Assembly: GCA_018343915.1 (NCBI GenBank) | Contig: JABRWF010000008.1 | Coordinates: forward strand, 2,170,001 to 2,234,000 | Direction: 5' to 3' | DNA: 64,000 nucleotides | Source: Agroathelia rolfsii | Lineage: Eukaryota; Basidiomycota; Agaricomycetes; Amylocorticiales; Amylocorticiaceae | Part shown: in pieces, positions 57,781 to 64,000 of the stretch | How positions within the stretch are numbered: the first letter of the stretch is position 1 | Layout: each line of letters opens with the position of its first letter | Notes under the pieces: generated by a model | What the model saw: only the letters and a program-made list of their open reading frames with translations | The model's database searches: none | What the model was told of the DNA's origin: nothing | Position numbers and translations under genes: made by a program

Positions 57781-57917
57781 GATGATGATGATGATGATGG
57801 ATGCGGTTCAAGTCTACTTGGAGAGGAGGGAGAGTGTGCTGGGATATATATTGGCCAGGAGGAGAGGCTGACAGTACTGCATGGATGTATGGAGGCATGG
57901 ATTGTGGACCCATCATT

Positions 57918-58481
57918 CAAGTTGTCAGCCTCCTAACATGTGCCATCTTCAGTCGCCCTCATTGGCAAAACGCGTGTGCGAGAGTGAGCTTTTTGAGAGC
58001 GCCAACTTTGTTGAGTTAATTTCTGAGAGCATTCAGTTTTTACCTGTGGAGTTTCGGTAGATGATCCCTGGTACGACTGGGAAGGCATTAACTTGAAGTT
58101 GAAAGATGCGCGGGATTGGAATTGTCAGATGAGGAAACTCAACATTGTAGCATATGTGCGATGTCACAGATGTCATACTGTCTTTAAGGTTGTGACTCGG
58201 CTTTCTGCGGCCAGTGATTCGGCGGTGAATGCACTCTGTCTGTGCGACCGCTCATGTATGTTAATAATTCAGATACCATCTTCTGATCGCTCCGTCGTTG
58301 TTATCTAAGTTTTAAATTATTTTCACCGAGTCGAAAATCTTGATACTCTATTTATTCGCAACCATCAGAGAGGTTCATGACTGCACAGCTGATCCATGAC
58401 ATCATCAAAGTGTACATATAGCAATCCTTCGTCTTGCGGTCGCTTGTTCAGAGCTCCTGTCATTGCCCTTCAGACATTATC
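57918..58481. other. Intergenic region, right flank of the palindrome
   Basis: This contains the promoter of the MuiA-like pseudogene at 58482. No gene is seen. Confidence 0.4.
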
Positions 58482-60568
58482 ATGAGCTCCCAAACAGAAA
58501 TCGTGTTTCCTTCAAGTAATACCCTTGTGGAATCAGTCACCATCTTTAGTTTTCCGATTCCAAAGAAAGTGCCTGTCCCCATTCCTACCGGACATGCAAT
58601 GACTCGCGGTGTTGCAGAAGTAGTCAGATCACTTTCCTTAGGGTTGAAGGTATGCTCTCAGTAGCGAGCCTCACTGCATGTCCGAGTCAATCTTAGGGCC
58701 AGGTTTTGATACTTGCACTTTCAGGCTGGACCAAACAAGGTTATCGTCACTGGCCTCTCGAGCTCGATTGATAAGAGATCTGTGCGCGTCTCCGTCAAAG
58801 ATGGACCAGCAACCCGTCTTTTCGATCTGATCTGCACCGCGGACAGCTCTTCCCCGAATTCCTACTCTTCGGGTTCGTCTGAAGATGTACTTGCTAGTCT
58901 GTATGCAAAACGGGAAGTGCTGGGAAAGATGAAAGCTATATACAAACACGAGTCCTTTGTGTTATTCGAGTATGGAAGAGGTTTGACGTCACAAAATTAA
59001 GTTGGTTCAGAGCAAGTGGCGAACTTTCTCCGGACATTCTCGGACCAAGCCAAACATAGTGTTGAGGAAGAGGCAAAGATTGATAGGGAGATTCTATTGC
59101 TAGATAAGCAAATTCAGGAACATGAGCATGCCCTGAAAGCACAAGTCGGAGAAGCAAAAGTGAAAGTCCAGTTTGTCCTTGTGGCCGAAAATGACGGTCA
59201 AATTGAGGTCAAGTTGACATACGGTATGTACTCTTTCTGTTACAGGGATCAAAATAGTTTATCGCACTATGTTATGTTAGTCGTCTCTGGGGCAAGCTGG
59301 AATTAAGTGTATGAGCTTCATGCTAAGAACATCGACGGTAAACCTTCTTCATCTGTGGTACTAAACTATAATGCTCAAGTGACTCAAGGCACGGGGGAGG
59401 ACTGGACTGATACGGTGATCAAGCTCAGTACATCCCCTAATGATCTGAGCATCTCCCGAACAATCCCGCAGCTTCGCGGCGTGAAGGTGCAATTGAACAA
59501 GGTAGCACCAGCTTCAAGTAAACATTCTTGCTATCTCACTTGAAAAATCCAGGCAGCCCCTGCAGTCCAATTCTATACCACACGAATGTCACCACAACTA
59601 GCGATGCCTATGCAATCAAGTCCTCCTGATGAATATATTGGTATGAGTCCTAGTGTGTCCGCTGAGCCGAGGGAGCTCTACAGGCATGGAACATAATTTA
59701 TCATGATTCTTTAAGGTGTTCTAACAATCATTAAAGAATCCAGGAGCCATCCCCTCAGCTCTCTTCCGTGTCGGATCACCCAGACTCATCTGTGATCGTC
59801 ACAAAGAGCTCGGTCTCACTTGTATATGCTGTCAAGGGATTGATTAGCATCCCGAGCGACGGCCTGCCTCATCAAGTCTCAGTGGCAAGGTTGCCATTTG
59901 AAGCGAAGATATCTCACGTTTCTGTGCCATGGATTGAACCGGATGTTTATCTCAGGTGCTCAATCACAAACATAAGCGACTACAAGATCTTCTCTGGTCC
60001 TGTCAACATCTTATTCGACCACACACTTGTCTCCATATCTTCTCTTCAGGTATGTATCATACCCAACTTGAGATTTCTTAAATTTCCCGGACTCATATGC
60101 ACATACAATTGAAAGGAGGTTGATATTGGCGATGAGTTTGAGTGCTCTTTAGGCACAGACCCGGATGTTCACATCACTTACTCACACAAACATTCCCCAC
60201 CTAAAACCGAGGGCGGTGGTTTCTCTGAGACATACAAGTGCACGGAAGTACTCGCCAAGGTGTCGATTCGGAATAAGCATGCCTTCAAGATCGAGGAGTT
60301 ATACATCCAAGACGGTATTCCTGTTCCGAGCGATAAGGCGTGTAAAGTTCTTCTGCAGAAGCCTAAAGGACTGGCGGAGGCCGATGGAGATAGTCAAGTG
60401 GAGGTGAAGGAGGGTGTATCTGTGAGATGGAAAGGCGGTGCTTTAGGTAAAGGCGATGGGCTACTTGAATGGCTCAGTTCAATAGATGCAGGTGGGAGCC
60501 TCGATCTAGATGTAAGCTGGGTAGTGAGAACACCCGAGCATGCTTCGTGGACAGAGGTCAAGGCTTGA
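58482..60568 (+). pseudogene. MuiA-like (DUF4140/DUF4139) protein with in-frame stops, tandem copy 1
   Basis: Copy of the intact gene at 61517-63663. Domains: DUF4140-like start (TLVESVTIFSFPIPK), then SSSIDKRSVRVSVKDGPATR, a coiled coil (EEAKIDREILLLDKQIQEHE) and the DUF4139 region (VYELHAKNIDGKPSSSVVLN, TQGTGEDWTDTVIKLSTSPN, VSIRNKHAFKIEELYIQDGI). Two in-frame TAA codons break it: at 58998-59000 (SQN-stop-VGSE where the other copy has SQN-His-Ile-GSE) and at 59304-59306 (SWN-stop-VYEL where the other has SWN-Ser-VYEL). The linker between the halves is also shorter and its frame is uncertain near 59740. Introns and splice sites are kept. The gene is probably a pseudogene; translational read-through or sequencing error are alternatives. 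Confidence 0.7.
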
Positions 60569-61516
60569 ATCTACCCCTTTTTTGTATTGGCTCATCGAAG
60601 TAATTGTTGGCTTGTGCCACTGCCAAAGTTTTGTGCTCCGATTATGTCAGGCTGAGCTGTTTTGACTTTTTGTGACCTTAGCGTAGTTTGTTCAAAGTTG
60701 TAGGGTTTTCTTTATCATCAGCTACTAGTACATGATCTGGCCGTTGAAATAATCGCTCTCTTTCTCAGGCTTCCATTTAAAATCACTCAGCTGCATAGAT
60801 AGAATCGAAATTCGATATACTAGTTTGTCATCCACAGGTTGACTTGAAAACAGAGTACACAGGCACTGCACCACCGATTCGGCTTTTCAAGTTTGAAACA
60901 GAATGTCCGGCTCATTTCAGAGCATGGATGGAGATGTTTGAAAGCATCCCGAGGCGGAATACTGGATAGAGTTTACTATTTACCAAGCGATATAGTATCA
61001 TGATCATTGCCACTGCAGTGGCAATTAGCATCGCCATCGCCAAAATCATGGCCCGAAATTTCGGCCCGGGCCGTTTTTCCGAGGCTAAGCGCTGGAGCAC
61101 TGCAGCCACAAAGGGATTGTATTGTTGATCCGTTACTGGCACTACTTCAAGCGAATATTGCTCAAACTATCAGTGCTAACATCTTGAAATCGTTTTGAAA
61201 TAGGCGAAAAGTTCAACCTCCCATGCATGTTATATGCTCAGCATATGCTTCAGGATTCATAATAATGGAAATGCTTTCTCGGTGTCACGGTATTGTGGCT
61301 ATGCCCATTTCTGATGGTTCATACGAAGTTCTATGATACATTTACACAGGCAATAATCTATAATTGAACCTACTATGACTTTGATGCACAGCAGATGCAA
61401 GGCGCTGTTTACGATGTCTCTGAGGCAGAGAGGTTCCAGAAGAGTATATAACAACATCCAATGCTGTAATATTTTTCTTAGAATTCCTACACCCTCATTA
61501 CTCCGTCTTTATCATC
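60569..61516. other. Intergenic region with a possible orphan exon
   Basis: A 43-codon frame at 60838-60969 follows the acceptor tccacag and reads LFKFETECPAHFRAWMEM before a stop; it may be a relic of another gene's last exon. A minus frame 60912-61142 has a predicted membrane helix (ILAMAMLIATAVAMIMILY) but no ATG. Neither is enough to call a gene. Confidence 0.3.
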
Positions 61517-63663
61517 ATGCCCCTCAGAACAATCACGCACCCTTCAAGTAAAACACTTGTCGAATCAGTCACTATCTTCAGTTCTTCAAAGAATTCTCGT
61601 AACGTTGGCGTTCCCAGAACTATGGACATTATTAACGGCGCTGCTGAGGTAGTACGCTCTCTTACCGTGGGACTAAAGGTGTGTGCCACGGTCTACGGAA
61701 ACTATTTACGCTATTTATTGATTTTGGAGTGGATTATTATCACTGGTTTTCTTAGGCCGGACCCAACAAAATCTTTATCACTGGCTTGTCCAGTTCAATT
61801 GACAAGAGGTCTGTCCGTGTTTCTGTCAAAGGCGGTCCAGCGACATGTCTAGTCGATTTGGTCTGCACTACGGATAACTCGCCAAATCCAAATCTTTCGG
61901 ACTCCTCCGAAGGTGTACTTGCTACTCTACATGCAAGGCGGAAGGTGCTAAAGAAAATTAAGGCCATACATGAACATGAATTCTTTGTCTTGTTTGAGTA
62001 CGGAAGAAGCTTGAAGTCTCAAAACCACATCGGCTCTGAACAAGTAACAAGTTTCCTCCAGACATTCTCGGAGAAGGCCAAACAGAGTGTTGAAGAAGAG
62101 GCGCGAATTGACAATGAGATTCTGTCTTTGGATAACCAAATTGAGGAGTATGAACATACTATGAAAGCAAAAGTTGGAGAGGTGAAAGGGAAAGTCCAGC
62201 TTATCCTTGTAGCCGAAAACGATGGCCAAGTTGATATCAAGCTGACATACGGTATGGATCTTTTGTACCTTCCATGCTCCAGAGGCATTAGAACTTATAT
62301 ATGATGGATTGCATCATGTTAGTCGTCTCTGGCGCAAGCTGGAATTCGGTGTATGAGCTTCACGCTAAGAACGTCGACGGCAAACCTTCGTCATCCGTAG
62401 TACTCAACTATAATGCTCAGATAACTCAAGGCACAGGGGAGGACTGGAACGATACAGTGATCAAGCTCAGTACATCTTCTAATGATCTGAGCACCTCTCG
62501 GACGATTCCACAACTCCGTGGGGTGAAGCTGCACTCAAATCAGGTCAAAAAACATCATTTTAAGTGATTATTCATGCGAGCTTATGCAAAGACATCCAGG
62601 CAATTCCTGCAACTCAGAGATATATCAGAAGCACGCTGTCCTCAATACAAGGGGTACAAACTCGCTCAGGCACTCCTCCTGTCCCGTCCCCACCCGTACA
62701 TGTGGCCGAGTCTCGATCATTTCCAGTAGATGGGGGAGTGCGGTCTTCCTTACCCTCTGGTGCCGAGGCATCCTATAGGTGCGAACTACAATTTTCCGAA
62801 GCACTCCAGCGAGCTTCAACAAGTTTCAGCAGCATTCAGAAACATCCTGAAAAACCTTCTTCCACGTCGGATCTCCCAGACTCATCCATGATCATCATGA
62901 AAAGTTCGGTTTCACTTATATATGCCGTGCAGGGGTTGACCAGTATTCCAAGCGACGGTCTGCCTCATCAAGTCCCAGTAGCGAAACTACCATTTGAAGC
63001 TAAGATATCCCATGTATGTGTGCCATGGATCGAACCGGATGTTTACTTGCGCTGTTCAATCAAAAACACGAGCGACTACAAGATCTTCTCTGGTTCTGTC
63101 AATGTCTTGTTCGACGACACGCTTGTTTCTATGTCTTCTCTTCGGGTGCGTGTCATGACTAATCTGGGATACTTATAGCTAACAGAATTATACACAAATA
63201 TGATTAACAGGACGTCGATATTGGTGATGAATTTGAGTGCTCACTAGGCACAGATCCGGACATACATGTTACCTACTCACGCAAGCATTCTCCTCCCAAG
63301 GCCGAGGGGGGTGGCTTCTCCGAGACGTTCAAGTCCACAGATGTCTTTGCTAAGGTGTCAATTCGAAACAAACATGCCTACAAAATTGAGGAGCTGTATA
63401 TTGAAGATGGCATACCCATTCCGGATGACAAGACATTTAAAGTTATCCTGCAAAAGCCTGAAGGATTGGCAGAAGTTAATGGAGATGACGAGGTAAATGT
63501 AAGGGATGGCGTTTCTATAAGATGGAAAGGCGGCGCTTCAGGAAAGGCTGAAGGTCTGTTTGAATGGATTAGTTGCATCGACTCAGGGAAGAGCATGGGT
63601 CTGGAGACAAGCTGGACAGTTAGAGCGCTAGAGCATATCACTTGGATGGAGATCAAAGCCTGA
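61517..63663 (+). CDS. MuiA-like (DUF4140/DUF4139) protein, tandem copy 2, intact
   Basis: The family is called mucoidy inhibitor A-like in bacteria and is common in fungi; its biochemical role is not settled. The start at 61517 (MPLRTITHPSSKTLVESVTI) begins a DUF4140-like region; after an intron come SSSIDKRSVRVSVKGGPATC, a central coiled coil (VEEEARIDNEILSLDNQIEE), and then DUF4139: LTY|VVSGASWNSVYELHA across an intron, VVLNYNAQITQGTGEDWNDT, RTIPQLRGVK, a Ser/Pro-rich linker, and in the last exon VSIRNKHAYKIEELYIEDGI, SIRWKGGASGKAEGLFEWIS and a final MEIKA. All frames join by GT-AG introns and no stop interrupts it. The length is about 580 residues. It lies about 950 bp downstream of the broken copy, on the same strand. 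Confidence 0.8.
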
Positions 63664-64000
63664 TTTTATGCTAGAATAAAATTTTATTCCGTCTGAGATT
63701 AAAAATCAGAGATATACAGTAAAGCTATTTCTGAAGATCACAAAATTGCCAGTAGTTAATGTAGTCACAAGGGTTCAACATTAAATGACACAGCCTGGGG
63801 TCTAATGGAAAACTTGGAGAACCGAAGCACTTTGGTACTGTGGCACATTTAAATGCAAGTGCAGGGGTGCTTGATATTATACACAGCTTGTTAATCTTAT
63901 GCAGCTCATGTGGATGAAATGATTAGTAGATGCCTTTGTCGGACTTGAATACTGAGTCTTTTCACCTCATAAAATGAATGAGTAAATATATTGAATACAA
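63664..64000. other. 3' flank of the MuiA-like gene
   Basis: No gene is seen. It contains a short imperfect hairpin-like AT stretch (agaataaaattttattcc) at 63673-63690 just downstream of the stop. Confidence 0.4.

Larger units (their letters stand above)
54805..57917 (-). repeat. Right arm of the 3.1-kb inverted repeat
   Basis: Reverse complement of 51445-54552. It is five bases longer than the left arm, explained by two additional ATC units and one missing T. It ends at 57917, where the flank (cttgcc-side) no longer matches the left flank. Confidence 0.92.

Noticed and set aside
51445..57917. Palindrome as a terminal-inverted-repeat transposon
   Set aside because: The arms carry a spliced cellular-type gene each, there is no transposase, and no flanking target-site duplication was found by eye.
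60912..61142. 76-codon minus frame with a membrane-like helix
   Set aside because: No ATG start, no neighbouring exon; kept only as a remark in the intergenic entry.

Overview
This window looks like nuclear DNA of a filamentous basidiomycete, probably an Agaricomycete (inference). The genes are short, and most are cut by several 50-70 bp GT-AG introns. They encode fungal housekeeping proteins (Vps51, Nop15, eIF1A, Cdc16/APC6, a FRA10AC1-like protein) alongside typical mushroom accessory families: secreted class-3 lipases, a TauD-type dioxygenase, FAD monooxygenases, 7-TM proteins and F-box proteins. A nuclear tRNA-Lys(CUU) with an intron is also present. No tools were run; all splice models were read by eye.

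Layout. 1-9000: a zinc-finger-like protein (1902-3430, minus), a possible unrecognised split gene (about 5323-6125) and a Ser-rich coiled-coil protein (7211-8717, minus). 9050-9165: tRNA-Lys. 9461-13373: two tandem secreted lipases (minus). 15192-15992: VPS51. 17028-21932: a 7-TM gene and its broken paralogue, separated by a decayed Tc1/mariner element. 22331-29930: FRA10AC1-like, TauD dioxygenase, FAD monooxygenase and NOP15, all on plus. 30518-36472: four genes of a small secreted protein family with a shared eight-cysteine pattern (CC-C-CCC-C-C). One of the four (30518-31926, minus) carries a C-terminal tail encoded by a row of micro-exons, one repeat per exon. 38278-50000: F-box/ankyrin protein, second FAD monooxygenase, head-to-head eIF1A and CDC16, an unknown conserved-looking protein, an F-box protein and a methyltransferase.

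51445-57917 is a long, almost perfect inverted repeat: two arms of about 3.1 kb around a spacer of about 250 bp. Each arm carries a full copy of an unrecognised 659-residue gene, and that gene itself contains a tandem array of duplicated phase-0 exons. 58482-63663 holds a tandem pair of MuiA-like (DUF4140/DUF4139) genes; the first has two in-frame stops.

The most unusual signals are the two independent genes grown by tandem duplication of frame-neutral exons (phase 2-2 in the cysteine-rich gene, phase 0-0 in the palindrome gene), the palindrome with its arm-to-arm near identity, and the eight-cysteine secreted family. Any single exon in either array could be skipped without changing the frame, so both genes could in principle make many isoforms; that is an inference to be tested with RNA data.
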